Source: CAZTGZ01 sp044339595 (GTDB taxonomy: Bacteria > Bacteroidota > Bacteroidia > NS11-12g > UBA9320). From it: 26,531 nt of DNA. Location of the stretch: positions 1 to 26,531 of the forward strand of contig JBIIVF010000017.1 of NCBI GenBank assembly GCA_044339595.1, in the 5' to 3' direction. Shown here piece after piece: positions 14,798 through 22,892 of the stretch. Position numbers and translations under genes: made by a program. Numbering within the stretch: the first letter of the stretch is position 1; every line of letters starts with the position of its first letter. The notes beneath the pieces were generated by a model. The model saw only the letters and a program-made list of their open reading frames with translations. It ran no database searches and was not told the origin of the DNA.

Positions 14798-15343
14798 ATG
14801 ACGGAAGAAATAAACAAACCCGAAACCCAGGAAGTAAACATTGAAACTCCTGAAAATGAAACGAATATCGAATCAACGGAGATCTCTCAAGAAGACGAAA
14901 CCATAGAATTGAAGCAAGAAATTGGTGAGCTCAAAGAAAAATATTTGCGTTTGTATTCCGAATTCGATAATTATAAAAAGCGCACCACCAAAGAGAGAAT
15001 TGAGTTGTTTAAGACAGCCGGTCAGGACATTATGACCTCTTTGTTGCCGGTTTTGGATGATTTCGAAAGAACCATGAAATCACTCGAACAAAATGGCGAT
15101 CTAAATGCTTTACGGGAAGGCGTGACTTTAGTTCATCATAAATTCAGAAATATATTGGAACAACAAGGGTTGTCGGCCTTTTCTGCGATCAACGAAACTT
15201 TCGATCCCGATATACATGAGGCCATCACCAATATTCCGGCTCCGAATGAGGAACTCAAAGGAAAAGTGTTGGATGAAGTAGAGAAAGGATATAAACTCAA
15301 CGACAAACTGATCCGCTTTGCGAAAGTGGTGGTAGGAGAATAA
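14798..15343 (+). CDS. grpE: Nucleotide exchange factor GrpE
   Basis: A 181-residue GrpE. It has an acidic, glutamate-rich N-terminal region (about 1-45), a long coiled-coil helix at about 45-90 (ELKEKYLRLYSEFDNYKKRT), the four-helix segment ending in LLPVLDDFERTMKSL, and a beta domain with FDPDIHEAI and the signature GYKLNDKLIRFAKVVVG. It releases ADP from DnaK during the chaperone cycle in the cytosol. The ATG at 14798 is preferred over an in-frame TTG at 14765, which lies inside the promoter region. dnaJ follows after two bases, so both are made together; dnaK is not in the window. Confidence 0.95.
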   Translation: MTEEINKPETQEVNIETPENETNIESTEISQEDETIELKQEIGELKEKYLRLYSEFDNYKKRTTKERIELFKTAGQDIMTSLLPVLDDFERTMKSLEQNGDLNALREGVTLVHHKFRNILEQQGLSAFSAINETFDPDIHEAITNIPAPNEELKGKVLDEVEKGYKLNDKLIRFAKVVVGE

Positions 15344-15345
15344 AC

Positions 15346-16470
15346 ATGGCAAAAAGAGATTATTATGAAATTCTGGGTGTTTCCAAAAATGCCACAGAAC
15401 AAGAATTAAAAAAAGCTTATCGGGCCATGGCCGTTAAGTTTCACCCCGACAGAAATCCGGGTGATAAAGAATCGGAAGATAAATTCAAGGAAGCCGCAGA
15501 GGCTTATGACGTATTAAACAACCCGGAAAAACGCAAACGTTATGACGCCTACGGACATCAAGGTGTTGGCGGCGCTTCATCAGGCGGAGGATATGGTGGT
15601 GGAATGAGCATGGATGACATTTTTAGTCAATTCGGCGATATTTTTGGTGATTCAGGAAATCCATTCGAAAGCTTTTTTGGCGGTGGCGGACAAAGAACCC
15701 GACAGGCGGTGGGAAGCAATATCCGCATCAAGCTGAAACTCACCCTCGAAGAAATGGCGAAGGGTGCCGAAAAGAAAATCAAATACAATAAAAAAGTAAC
15801 CGCAGAAGGCGTTAAATTCAGCAGTTGCTCTACCTGTGGTGGCAGAGGTTCTGTGACCCGGGTTACTTCTACCTTCCTCGGACAAATGCAAACCACGGCC
15901 CCATGTAATGTTTGTCAGGGCAGTGGAAAAACCATTTCTCACAAACCGGCCGGGGCGGATAGCCAAGGCCTGGTGAACAAAGAAATTACCACCAGCATCA
16001 ATATTCCTGCAGGGGTACAAGAAGGCATGCAACTCAATGTAAGTGGCAAAGGAAATGAAGCCGTAGGTGGAGTAAGTGGTGATTTAATTATCCTGATTGA
16101 AGGGGTTGATCATGAGCACTTAAGAAGAGATGGTGGCGACGCCATTTATGATTTATACATCAGCTTTCCGCAAGCAGCTTTGGGAGATGAGGTAGAAGTG
16201 CCCACCTTGGATGGTAAAGTAAAAATTAAAATTGATGCCGGTACTCAGGGTGGAAAAATTCTGAGACTCAGAGGAAAAGGTTTCCCCGATATTAACGGCT
16301 ATCAGAAAGGCGATCAATTAATCTATGTAAATGTTTGGACTCCCAAAAAGCTAAGCAGTGAAGAAAAAGCTTTATTGAAGCAAATGCAACATTCAGAGAA
16401 CTTCTCTCCAAAACCCGATGCGTCTGACAAAGGCTTCTTTGATCGGATGAAGGAGTTTTTTGGACATTGA
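15346..16470 (+). CDS. dnaJ: Chaperone DnaJ with reduced zinc-finger region
   Basis: A 374-residue type I-like J protein. The J domain (1-70) has the DnaK-stimulating HPD at 33-35, followed by a glycine-rich linker (73-118) with DDIFSQFGDIFG. Substrate-binding domains run from about 125 to 345, ending in KGFPDINGYQKGDQLIYV. The cysteine-rich region carries only two of the usual four CxxCxGxG motifs: C161/C164 (CSTCGGRG) and C187/C190 (CNVCQGSG). The sites of the first and fourth motifs read KKVTAEGVKFS and SHKPAGADSQG without cysteine. One zinc centre (motifs 2 and 3) should therefore remain and the other is lost. The gene is otherwise intact and co-transcribed with grpE. It converges on ruvC with 35 bp between them and no clear terminator hairpin. 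Confidence 0.95.
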   Translation: MAKRDYYEILGVSKNATEQELKKAYRAMAVKFHPDRNPGDKESEDKFKEAAEAYDVLNNPEKRKRYDAYGHQGVGGASSGGGYGGGMSMDDIFSQFGDIFGDSGNPFESFFGGGGQRTRQAVGSNIRIKLKLTLEEMAKGAEKKIKYNKKVTAEGVKFSSCSTCGGRGSVTRVTSTFLGQMQTTAPCNVCQGSGKTISHKPAGADSQGLVNKEITTSINIPAGVQEGMQLNVSGKGNEAVGGVSGDLIILIEGVDHEHLRRDGGDAIYDLYISFPQAALGDEVEVPTLDGKVKIKIDAGTQGGKILRLRGKGFPDINGYQKGDQLIYVNVWTPKKLSSEEKALLKQMQHSENFSPKPDASDKGFFDRMKEFFGH

Positions 16471-16505
16471 TATTTAGCAGTAGAGGTGAGCAATTCGTTT
16501 AAAAA

Positions 16506-17099
16506 TCACTTCTTCAACTTTTCAGGATTCTCTGTAACAAAAGCCTTCCAGCCGGTATACGCCTTCCCCTTTTTCCCGATTTTCCCCAATCCTTCTGTGG
16601 CACCCCCTGAAAAATAATGACAGATCGCCACGCCCATAGCATCGGTCGCATCAAAATCTGATGGAAGCGAATCCAACGAAAGCAGCGTTTTGATCATCCC
16701 TGCTACTTGTTCTTTGCTGGCATTACCACTGCCGGTAATGGATTGTTTTACCCTGCGTGGGGCATATTCAAAAATTGGAACACCCCTGTGAAGCGCTGCC
16801 GACATGGCCACGCCTTGAGCACGGCCCAATTTGAGCATCGATTGAATGTTTTTCCCATAAAAGGGCGCTTCCAATGCCACTTCATCCGGGTGATATTGAT
16901 CGATCAGCGCTAAATTTCTTTCAAGAATACTTTTGAGCTTTAAGGCATGATTTTCAAGCTTATCCAGCATGATGACCCCAATGCTAATCAAGGTGAGCTT
17001 TTTTCCTTGGATACCGAGCACGCCATAACCCATTATATTTGTTCCCGGATCAATACCGAGAATTATTCTGTCAAAGTCAGCAAAGTCAATACGGGTCAT
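16506..17099 (-). CDS. ruvC: Holliday junction resolvase RuvC
   Basis: A 197-residue RuvC endonuclease that cuts Holliday junctions together with RuvAB during recombination. The RNase H-like fold is shown by ILGIDPGTNIMGYGV (catalytic D17), VALEAPFYGKN (E77) and DFDATDAMGVAICHY (D150 and D153), which match D7, E66, D138 and D141 of the E. coli enzyme. The C-terminal tail (about 165-197) is lysine-rich and longer than in E. coli. A TAATTTTG box lies four bases before the ATG. The gene is divergent from the YbhN-like gene, with 22 bp between start codons. Confidence 0.95.
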   Translation of the reverse strand: MTRIDFADFDRIILGIDPGTNIMGYGVLGIQGKKLTLISIGVIMLDKLENHALKLKSILERNLALIDQYHPDEVALEAPFYGKNIQSMLKLGRAQGVAMSAALHRGVPIFEYAPRRVKQSITGSGNASKEQVAGMIKTLLSLDSLPSDFDATDAMGVAICHYFSGGATEGLGKIGKKGKAYTGWKAFVTENPEKLKK

Positions 17100-17103
17100 G
17101 CCT

Positions 17104-17111
17104 CAAAATTA
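17104..17111 (-). promoter_or_regulatory. -7 promoter box (TAATTTTG) of ruvC
   Basis: On the minus strand TAATTTTG fits TAnnTTTG exactly and is followed by AGGC and the ruvC ATG at 17099. The spacing of four bases to the start is the same as for the DUF4290 gene, again pointing to a leaderless message. Confidence 0.55.
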
Positions 17112-17121
17112 ACCAAACGAA

Positions 17122-18063
17122 ATGAATGAAAAGCGACTCTCGTTTCCCTTACTGATTACTGCCTTTAAAATTTTCGTTTCTGTGGGGTCTTTGGCATTTC
17201 TGGTGAATTACTTTCTATTCAAATTTCCGGATGATTCAGACATCACAACCATTTTCAGCACCCGACCTGAAATCATTCCCGTTCTTCTTATCTGCGGAGC
17301 CATAAATTGGGCCCTGGAAAGCTATAAATGGAAAATCTTGATAGCGCCTTGTGAACACATTACCTTAAAAAATGCATTTAAAGGGGTGATATCCGGCGTT
17401 ACCATCGGCCTGTTTACCCCAAATCGAATGGGTGAATATGCAGGAAGATTATGGTTCACAAAAGACAAAACAGCCTCCGTTACGGCCACCATCGCCGGCA
17501 ATATTTGTCAACTGACGATCACCCTTCTTTTTGGTTTTTGGGGTATTTGGATGCTCCCGTCCATTTCCTTGTTTTTTACCAATCACGCATGGCTGCCCCT
17601 ATTCATGAGCATGCTCATCGCTTTGGGAGGTTTAATCTTACTTCTTGGAAAGTTCATCCTCAAAACCCTTGAGAAAAGGAATATTTCTTTCTTAAAAAAA
17701 CCCTTGACTACCTGGAAATCCATAAACCCATCCCTCTGGTGGAAATCATTGTTGATCAGCACTTTGCGCTATTTATTTTTTTGGATACCCTTTGCTTGGT
17801 TGTTGTTGGGTTTATACGATTTAGAACTTTCATCTTTGATTTGGATCGTTCCGGTGACCTATTTTATTCAAGCGTTTGTCCCCACTTTTGCCATTGCCGA
17901 AGCCGGCACCCGCGCCATTACCATCAGTTGGGTGGCTTCTTTGAATGGATTAGATCCGAATCCTGCCATTATGGCGAGCCTGATCATCTGGTTGGTTAAT
18001 GTAATTTTGCCTTCCTTCATCGGACTTATATTCATCTGGAAAATTCCAACCAAAGCATTATGA
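17122..18063 (+). CDS. YbhN-like membrane protein (lysylphosphatidylglycerol synthase transmembrane family)
   Basis: A 313-residue polytopic inner-membrane protein with about eight hydrophobic segments. Family landmarks are NWALESYKWKILI, GVTIGLFTPNRMGEYAGR near residues 95-113, and SLLISTLRYLFFWIPF plus FAIAEAGTRAITISW in the C-terminal half. It belongs to the flippase-like/LPG-synthase TM family (UPF0104, YbhN), whose members lack the catalytic synthase domain and are thought to move lipid intermediates. Its stop overlaps the start of a processive glycosyltransferase (ATGA), so the two probably act together on a lipid-linked glycan or glycolipid; that step is inferred. No clear promoter box is visible in the short gap to ruvC. 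Confidence 0.85.
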   Translation: MNEKRLSFPLLITAFKIFVSVGSLAFLVNYFLFKFPDDSDITTIFSTRPEIIPVLLICGAINWALESYKWKILIAPCEHITLKNAFKGVISGVTIGLFTPNRMGEYAGRLWFTKDKTASVTATIAGNICQLTITLLFGFWGIWMLPSISLFFTNHAWLPLFMSMLIALGGLILLLGKFILKTLEKRNISFLKKPLTTWKSINPSLWWKSLLISTLRYLFFWIPFAWLLLGLYDLELSSLIWIVPVTYFIQAFVPTFAIAEAGTRAITISWVASLNGLDPNPAIMASLIIWLVNVILPSFIGLIFIWKIPTKAL

Positions 18064-19187
18064 CGCTATTTTTCATCATCGCAGGGACCTTATTTTTAGG
18101 TTTTTTCTATCGACAGCTTTTTAATGGCATCGGAAAAATATGGACGATGGCATTAGATCATCATCACCCCCATAAAAGTTCTCAGGCTCCTATCCCTATT
18201 AGTTTGGTCATAGCCTATCGGAATGAATCCAAAAACCTTCAAGGGCTATGTGATAGTATCCAAAAACTCCATTATCCGGCCCATTTGATAGACATAATCT
18301 GGGTGGATGATCATTCAGAAGATGATAGCACTGAGTTGATCAAAAACGCCATGAAAGACGCCCAGGTTTCACAACAGTTCATAAGCAGTGCCGGTAGCGG
18401 TAAAAAAGCTTCCATTCAACAAGGCATTCTCGAAGCCCGCCATGAATGGATCCTGCTCACCGATGCAGATGTAACGTTGCCCGTTTATTGGATTGAATCC
18501 ATGCTCGCTGAATATACGCTTGACACTTCTGCTATATGTGGGCCTGTTAAATTTATGGCGGATCACTATTTCCTTGAACGTTGGATGCAACTTGATTTTG
18601 CCGCCCTGGTCACCACAGGTGCTGCCTATTTGGAAGCAGGAACCCCGGTCATGGCGAACGGTGCCAATATGTTGATCCGAAAATCTGCTTATTTACGTGC
18701 CCTGGAAGACATGCAGGGTACGTCATTTGCATCCGGCGACGATGTTTTCCTCATCCAAACTTTTCACAAACTCAGTCCAAATTCAGTCTCATTTTGTTAT
18801 TCCAAAAACGCGATGGTTCTAACCAAAGGACCTGAAAATTTCACGGCATTCATCCAACAAAGAATTCGTTGGGCCTCCAAAGCGAAAGGTTACAAGAGCA
18901 AGGAAAGTATATTTCTCAGTGTTTTCGTCTTTGTTTACCACGCATTGACCCTCATTGCCCTGGCTCTTTCATTCTTCAAAGAGATTTTCGTTCCTGTATT
19001 CTTGATTCTCTTTTGGATCAAATATTTTACAGACAAAAAGTTCTTTTCACGCATTTTGAGCTTTTACGACATTCCATTTGACCCAATGTTCGTTTTAAAA
19101 TCAGAGCTTATGCAACTTATCTATATTCCTTTGGTTGGTGTGCTGGCACCGTGGTATCGGGTGATGTGGAAAGGGAGGAGGATTTAA
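18060..19187 (+). CDS. Family 2 glycosyltransferase, membrane-bound, processive type
   Basis: A 375-residue GT2 enzyme. An N-terminal membrane helix (1-20) precedes the GT-A catalytic domain: LVIAYRNESKNL (nucleotide-sugar binding), WVDDHSEDDS (D83, D84), TDAD at 134-137 (metal-binding DxD), SGDDVF at 225-230 (catalytic base region) and QQRIRW at 266-271. The last is the QxxRW signature of processive or lipid-acceptor GT2 enzymes. Two or three hydrophobic helices follow at about 283-320 and 345-370. It would use a nucleotide sugar on the cytosolic face of the membrane. The donor and acceptor cannot be told. Coupled to the YbhN-like gene by a four-base overlap. Confidence 0.9.
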   Translation: MTLFFIIAGTLFLGFFYRQLFNGIGKIWTMALDHHHPHKSSQAPIPISLVIAYRNESKNLQGLCDSIQKLHYPAHLIDIIWVDDHSEDDSTELIKNAMKDAQVSQQFISSAGSGKKASIQQGILEARHEWILLTDADVTLPVYWIESMLAEYTLDTSAICGPVKFMADHYFLERWMQLDFAALVTTGAAYLEAGTPVMANGANMLIRKSAYLRALEDMQGTSFASGDDVFLIQTFHKLSPNSVSFCYSKNAMVLTKGPENFTAFIQQRIRWASKAKGYKSKESIFLSVFVFVYHALTLIALALSFFKEIFVPVFLILFWIKYFTDKKFFSRILSFYDIPFDPMFVLKSELMQLIYIPLVGVLAPWYRVMWKGRRI

Positions 19188-19293
19188 TTTTTGAATTTGA
19201 AGCCGCAATCAGGAGCCATCTCGCTTCTCTGCGGGATAGTATAGATGGGTAAAGAAATCGGGTTAAAACCAAAAAATCCCCGACCTTTGCCTC

Positions 19294-19563
19294 ATGGAAC
19301 TTGATGCGCTGGAATTGGCCATTCTAAAAACTTTGCTCTTCACAGAATCCTTCGAGAGAATTGTGGAAGAAAATGGATATATTCAGGATCGCAATATTGT
19401 GGCAGATGGATTAAAATCGTTGCTCAAATACAAACTGGTAAGACCCATGAATGTTACTGAAAACGGGTATTCCGTGAGTTTGGTGTATGATTCGGATAAA
19501 ATGGGTGCCTTTCACTATCAAGCTACGGCTAAAGGCATCGACTACATGGAAAGTCAGCCCTGA
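19294..19563 (+). CDS. Small winged-helix-like conserved protein of unknown function
   Basis: An 89-residue soluble protein: two helices (LDALELAILKTLLFTESFERIVEE), a third helix (RNIVADGLKSLLKYKLVRPM), then a short beta hairpin with SLVYDSDKMGAFHYQATAKGIDYME. The order helix-helix-helix-hairpin and the phrase ATAKGIDY, common at the end of winged-helix regulators, suggest a DNA-binding-like fold without further domains. I recall similar small proteins in Bacteroidota but no known function. GACCTTTG, one base off the TAnnTTTG box, ends four bases before the ATG, which supports this start. Its last 10 bases overlap the end of the opposite-strand gene. The 106-bp gap before it holds nothing recognised. 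Confidence 0.7.
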   Translation: MELDALELAILKTLLFTESFERIVEENGYIQDRNIVADGLKSLLKYKLVRPMNVTENGYSVSLVYDSDKMGAFHYQATAKGIDYMESQP

Positions 19564-20237
19564 GGTCGATGTTCGGCCTGAACAAATCCAACCCTTTTGC
19601 CGGTAGGCACTCCGGCCGGATTATTAAAGGCATTCTTTTCTTCGATATTGATGGCCTTGAGCATTTCGATGGGTGGCACGTATAATTCAAAATCAAGACA
19701 GAACAGCATGCTTTGCTCAATGATCTTTTCTATAGCAACATCCGATGCCACCGTTTTTCCCGGATCCTGAAATATATAATCGAGTTGTCGTCTTCCATCC
19801 GCAAAAATATGCTTCTCGTGATTAACAAATACCCGGGCAAGCAAGTACCCTACATCTCCAAGTCGTTGATATTTCAGTGAATCTGATAAGAAATTATAGA
19901 TCTGTATCATGCCAAAATATCCATTTTTCGGATTTAGTTTGATGTAATTATACTTTTGAACCTCATGTTCAGGCGGAAAGGCAAAAACATTGGTATGCAT
20001 CATAAAGACCAGTGTGTCTCCTGAAAACTTCAGGTGAAATTCATAATCACCCAAATCAAGGAATGATATTTCCACTGTAGGATCTTTTTCCAAAAAGGTG
20101 GGCGCAAGTTTATCGGCAATTTCCGATGCTTTCAATCGGAATTGATCAAATATCTCCCGGGTTTGACGGTAAACATGTTGTTTTAAGGATGCCTTTTTAT
20201 CCAGTTCATCCAAAATTTGATTCAATTTTTCAGACAT
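19554..20237 (-). CDS. Conserved Bacteroidota protein of unknown function
   Basis: A 227-residue soluble protein without signal peptide or membrane segment. The N-terminal third is helical (KLNQILDELDKKASLKQHVY, then TREIFDQFRLKASEIADKL). A beta-rich middle follows with ISFLDLGDYEFHLKFSGDTLVFMMHTNVF and YNYIKLNPKNGYFGMIQIYNF. The C-terminal part carries YLLARVFVNHEKHIFADGRRQLDYIF. I do not recognise a catalytic motif. The well-formed globular pattern and good codon use show it is a real gene. A TAGTTTTG box at 20273-20280 gives it a leader of about 30 nt. It is divergent from citrate synthase and ends inside the end of the small winged-helix-like gene (10-bp tail-to-tail overlap). Confidence 0.8.
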   Translation of the reverse strand: MSEKLNQILDELDKKASLKQHVYRQTREIFDQFRLKASEIADKLAPTFLEKDPTVEISFLDLGDYEFHLKFSGDTLVFMMHTNVFAFPPEHEVQKYNYIKLNPKNGYFGMIQIYNFLSDSLKYQRLGDVGYLLARVFVNHEKHIFADGRRQLDYIFQDPGKTVASDVAIEKIIEQSMLFCLDFELYVPPIEMLKAINIEEKNAFNNPAGVPTGKRVGFVQAEHRPQG

Positions 20238-20272
20238 TTTCTGACCTTTTTATTTTGAACAATGAGAACGAT

Positions 20273-20280
20273 CAAAACTA
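20273..20280 (-). promoter_or_regulatory. -7 promoter box (TAGTTTTG) of the unknown gene upstream of gltA
   Basis: On the minus strand TAGTTTTG matches TAnnTTTG and lies 35 bases before the ATG at 20237. No TTTG is found at the usual -33 distance. Confidence 0.45.
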
Positions 20281-20347
20281 CATCAAAATTTGTTAAATAG
20301 ATGACACAAATCAGAATCGAAAATTAGTACAGTATTCAAATAAAATC

Positions 20348-20355
20348 TACTTTTG
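20348..20355 (+). promoter_or_regulatory. -7 promoter box (TACTTTTG) of citrate synthase
   Basis: TACTTTTG matches TAnnTTTG and ends 27 bases before the gltA ATG at 20383, leaving an A-rich leader (GATAAAAAAAAGATAAAAATC) typical of Bacteroidota ribosome-binding regions. An in-frame TTG at 20353 overlaps this box and is not a plausible start. Confidence 0.55.
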
Positions 20356-20382
20356 CGCAACGATAAAAAAAAGATAAAAATC

Positions 20383-21669
20383 ATGTCTGAAACAGCTAAA
20401 CTAATCGTAGACGGCAAAGAAATTGAACTGCCACTCGTAAGGGGAAGTGAAAACGAAACCGGAATTGACATTACGACTTTACGTTCACAAACCGGTGCCA
20501 TCACCATGGATATCGGTTATAAAAACACCGGATCAACCAAAAGTGCCATTACATTTTTGGATGGAGAAAAAGGCATACTCAGACACAGAGGGTATAGCAT
20601 TGAAGAATTGGCCAACAAAGCGTCCTTTCTGGAGGTGGCTTATCTTTTAATTTATGGCACCTTGCCTACTGCTTCTGAATATGAAGTATTCAACCGTGAG
20701 GTAAGTCGTCATACTTTGGTCAATGAAGATATGCAAAACATCTTCAAATCATGGCCAACCGGCAGCCATCCAATGGGTCAGTTGATTGCGATGATTTCTT
20801 CTTTGTCTTCTTTCTACCCTGAAAGCTTAGATCCGAATCAAACAGAAGAGGCAAGAAATCTCACCATGGTTAGGCTCATTGCAAAAATGCCAACCATTTG
20901 TGCCATGATTTACAAAAAGAGCATCGGACATCCGGTGATTTATCCAAATAACTCCCTCGATTATGTTTCTAATTTCATGAACATGACTTTTAAGCATGTG
21001 ACTGAAGATTACGAAATAGATCCAATCGTGGTAGAAGCCATGAACAAATTATTGATTTTACATGCCGACCATGAGCAAAACTGCTCTGCATCAACAGTAC
21101 GCATGGTTGGATCTTCACATGCCAACATGTATGCCAGCATCGGTGCCGGTATCGCTGCATTGTGGGGCCCTCTTCATGGTGGAGCCAATCAGCAGGTGAT
21201 TGAAATGCTTGAAAGAATAAAAGCTGACGGAGGAGATGCCGAAAAATATATCCGCAAAGCAAAAGACAAAGATGATCCATTCAGATTGATGGGCTTTGGT
21301 CACCGTGTTTATAAAAACTATGACCCACGTGCCAAGATTATCAAAAAGAGCTGCGATGATATTCTGAACAAACTCGGCGTGAATGACCCGATTTTAGAAA
21401 TTGCAAAAAAACTGGAAGAAACTGCCTTGGCAGATGAATACTTCATCGAAAGAAAATTATTCCCGAATGTTGATTTCTATTCCGGAATTATCTACCGCGC
21501 CATCGGTTTCCCGGTAGAAATGTTTACTGTGCTTTTTGCATTGGGTAGACTTCCGGGTTGGATTGCTCAGTGGAAAGAAATGAGAGAAGAAGGTCAGCCG
21601 ATTGGCCGTCCGAGACAAATTTATACCGGATACGCCCCAAGACCTTATGTGGACTTGGACAAACGTTAA
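20383..21669 (+). CDS. gltA: Citrate synthase, type II
   Basis: A 428-residue citrate synthase, the same length as E. coli GltA, that condenses acetyl-CoA with oxaloacetate at the entry of the TCA cycle. The catalytic residues are in place: H265 in GPLHGGANQ, H307 in GFGHRVYKNYDPRA and D364 in FPNVDFYSG. The N-terminal beta domain (about 1-50, AKLIVDGKEIELPLVRGSENE) is the mark of the hexameric, NADH-inhibited type II group, although NADH regulation cannot be confirmed from sequence alone. The gene stands alone with its own promoter and a strong terminator. Confidence 0.96.
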   Translation: MSETAKLIVDGKEIELPLVRGSENETGIDITTLRSQTGAITMDIGYKNTGSTKSAITFLDGEKGILRHRGYSIEELANKASFLEVAYLLIYGTLPTASEYEVFNREVSRHTLVNEDMQNIFKSWPTGSHPMGQLIAMISSLSSFYPESLDPNQTEEARNLTMVRLIAKMPTICAMIYKKSIGHPVIYPNNSLDYVSNFMNMTFKHVTEDYEIDPIVVEAMNKLLILHADHEQNCSASTVRMVGSSHANMYASIGAGIAALWGPLHGGANQQVIEMLERIKADGGDAEKYIRKAKDKDDPFRLMGFGHRVYKNYDPRAKIIKKSCDDILNKLGVNDPILEIAKKLEETALADEYFIERKLFPNVDFYSGIIYRAIGFPVEMFTVLFALGRLPGWIAQWKEMREEGQPIGRPRQIYTGYAPRPYVDLDKR

Positions 21670-21687
21670 TCGTATCCTAAAACTTTT

Positions 21688-21721
21688 AAAAGCCCTTTGT
21701 CATCTAACAAAAGGCTTTTTT
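21688..21721 (+). terminator. Rho-independent terminator of gltA
   Basis: Arms 21688-21700 and 21707-21719 pair over 13 positions with one mismatch, with a 6-nt loop (CATCTA), and run into a T tract at 21716-21721. The core pairs AAAAGCC with GGCTTTT. It begins 18 bp after the gltA stop. Confidence 0.88.
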
Positions 21722-22353
21722 ATTTAAAACGGATATTCGCTCAATAGCATAACAATAAATTTCCCCTACTCCAATCTAGGTTCTATTGACTAAGTTGAAT
21801 AATATGGTTTTCAGGGCTTTGCCCAAACATCTTTTTGCAATAAAAATGTGCATTGCACCCCCACTTCATTTTTTTTCTTGACAAAAAAAACGAAGCAAAA
21901 AAAGTCAAGGCTGTATTTCTCTTTTCTATCCGCTACAGTCATGTCGGCGCTTTCCACGATGGGAGCCACTTCTTATATTTATTTGGGTTACATAGGTTCA
22001 TTAGTCAGCCGATATTAAGAAAAGGGACTGTAGTTCAGTCGACGTTCGCCCATCGCTTTCTTATCTGCTCAATGGGATGATTGGTTTTCACGCCTTCATA
22101 ACCTAGCGGATCACGAAAAGACAAATAAGGCCATTTCCCCTCCCGCAGGCCAGATTCTGCAATGATTCAAATGATTACCTCAAGTCGGATTTATTTCTGT
22201 CTTTTCTCGGTAGATTCATAATAAAATGGCCGCATCAATATTGAGACAACTAAAAAATACTAAAATAGCGAATCATTATTTCTCAAACTAACTGACCATA
22301 ATCAATTGTAAACCTCCTTTTTATTTGAATCTTTGTGTAAACCAAAATCGACT
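21722..22353. other. Gene-poor intergenic region with several inverted repeats
   Basis: This 632-bp stretch holds no gene I can support. A 75-codon frame at 21853-22080 has low-complexity, unconvincing content. Three inverted repeats stand out. TGCAAT/ATTGCA is at 21836-21841 and 21852-21857. CTTGAC/GTCAAG is at 21877-21882 and 21904-21909, around an A-rich core and preceded by eight T. A longer pair has the 14-base arm 22115-22128 matching 22191-22206 except for a 2-base bulge. The T-run, CTTGAC, A-run, GTCAAGGCTG block resembles a sequence I recall between genes in other Bacteroidota genomes, so it may be a dispersed repeat. AATCTTTG at 22328-22335, one base off the -7 consensus, may be the lipocalin promoter. 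Confidence 0.5.
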
Positions 22354-22881
22354 ATGAAAATCATCCTTTTAACCGCCGTTTTTGCCACCATTTCTTTATT
22401 ATTGATCTCCTGTCGACAACATCGTCCTCTACCGGTGGTAGATAAAGTTGATCTCGACAAATATGCCGGCAAATGGTACAGCATTGCCAGTCTACCCACT
22501 TCATTTGAAAAAGGTTGTGCGTGTACCTCTGCTGAATACGGACTCTCAGAAAAAGGACATGTCACCGTTAAGAACAGTTGCTTTAGAGAGGGCAAAAATA
22601 GTGTCACCTCGGGAAAAGCTTTCGTGAAGAAAAACTCCAACAATGCCAAATTGAGTGTTCAATTCTTTTGGCCCTTCAAAGGTGATTATTGGATCATTGC
22701 TTTGGGTGATCAATACCAATATGCCATGGTTGGACATCCCAATCGCAAGTATTTATGGATTTTAAATCGTGAAAGGACCATGCCGGAAGAAACTTTAAAG
22801 GGTCTTTTAGAGAAAGCGGCTTCTTTGGGTTTTGACACAGATAAAGTACGTAGAATTAATCAGAGCAACTGTACCCAATAA
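22354..22881 (+). CDS. Bacterial lipocalin, Blc type lipoprotein
   Basis: A 175-residue outer-membrane lipoprotein. The signal peptide ends in a lipobox with C20 (LISC). The lipocalin signature YAGKWYSIASLP has G39 and W41, followed by FFWPFKGDYWIIALGDQYQYAMVG and the third conserved region YLWILNRERTMPEE. Blc proteins bind fatty acids or lysophospholipids and are linked to membrane maintenance under stress. Extra cysteines at C55, C57 and in KNSCF could form disulfides. The ATG at 22354 is chosen over an in-frame TTG at 22333 because the signal peptide starts there. It stands alone and converges on the tolC-like gene with 11 bp between stops. Confidence 0.92.
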   Translation: MKIILLTAVFATISLLLISCRQHRPLPVVDKVDLDKYAGKWYSIASLPTSFEKGCACTSAEYGLSEKGHVTVKNSCFREGKNSVTSGKAFVKKNSNNAKLSVQFFWPFKGDYWIIALGDQYQYAMVGHPNRKYLWILNRERTMPEETLKGLLEKAASLGFDTDKVRRINQSNCTQ

Positions 22882-22892
22882 GATTTAGCAAA

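Noticed and set aside
19200..19260. Terminator hairpin after the glycosyltransferase gene
   Set aside because: A short wobble-containing stem can be drawn (TCTCGC with GCGGGA), but there is no T tract.
21853..22080. 75-codon open frame in the gap after gltA
   Set aside because: Content is low-complexity and follows the T/A-rich inverted repeat; no domain, signal or promoter supports it.
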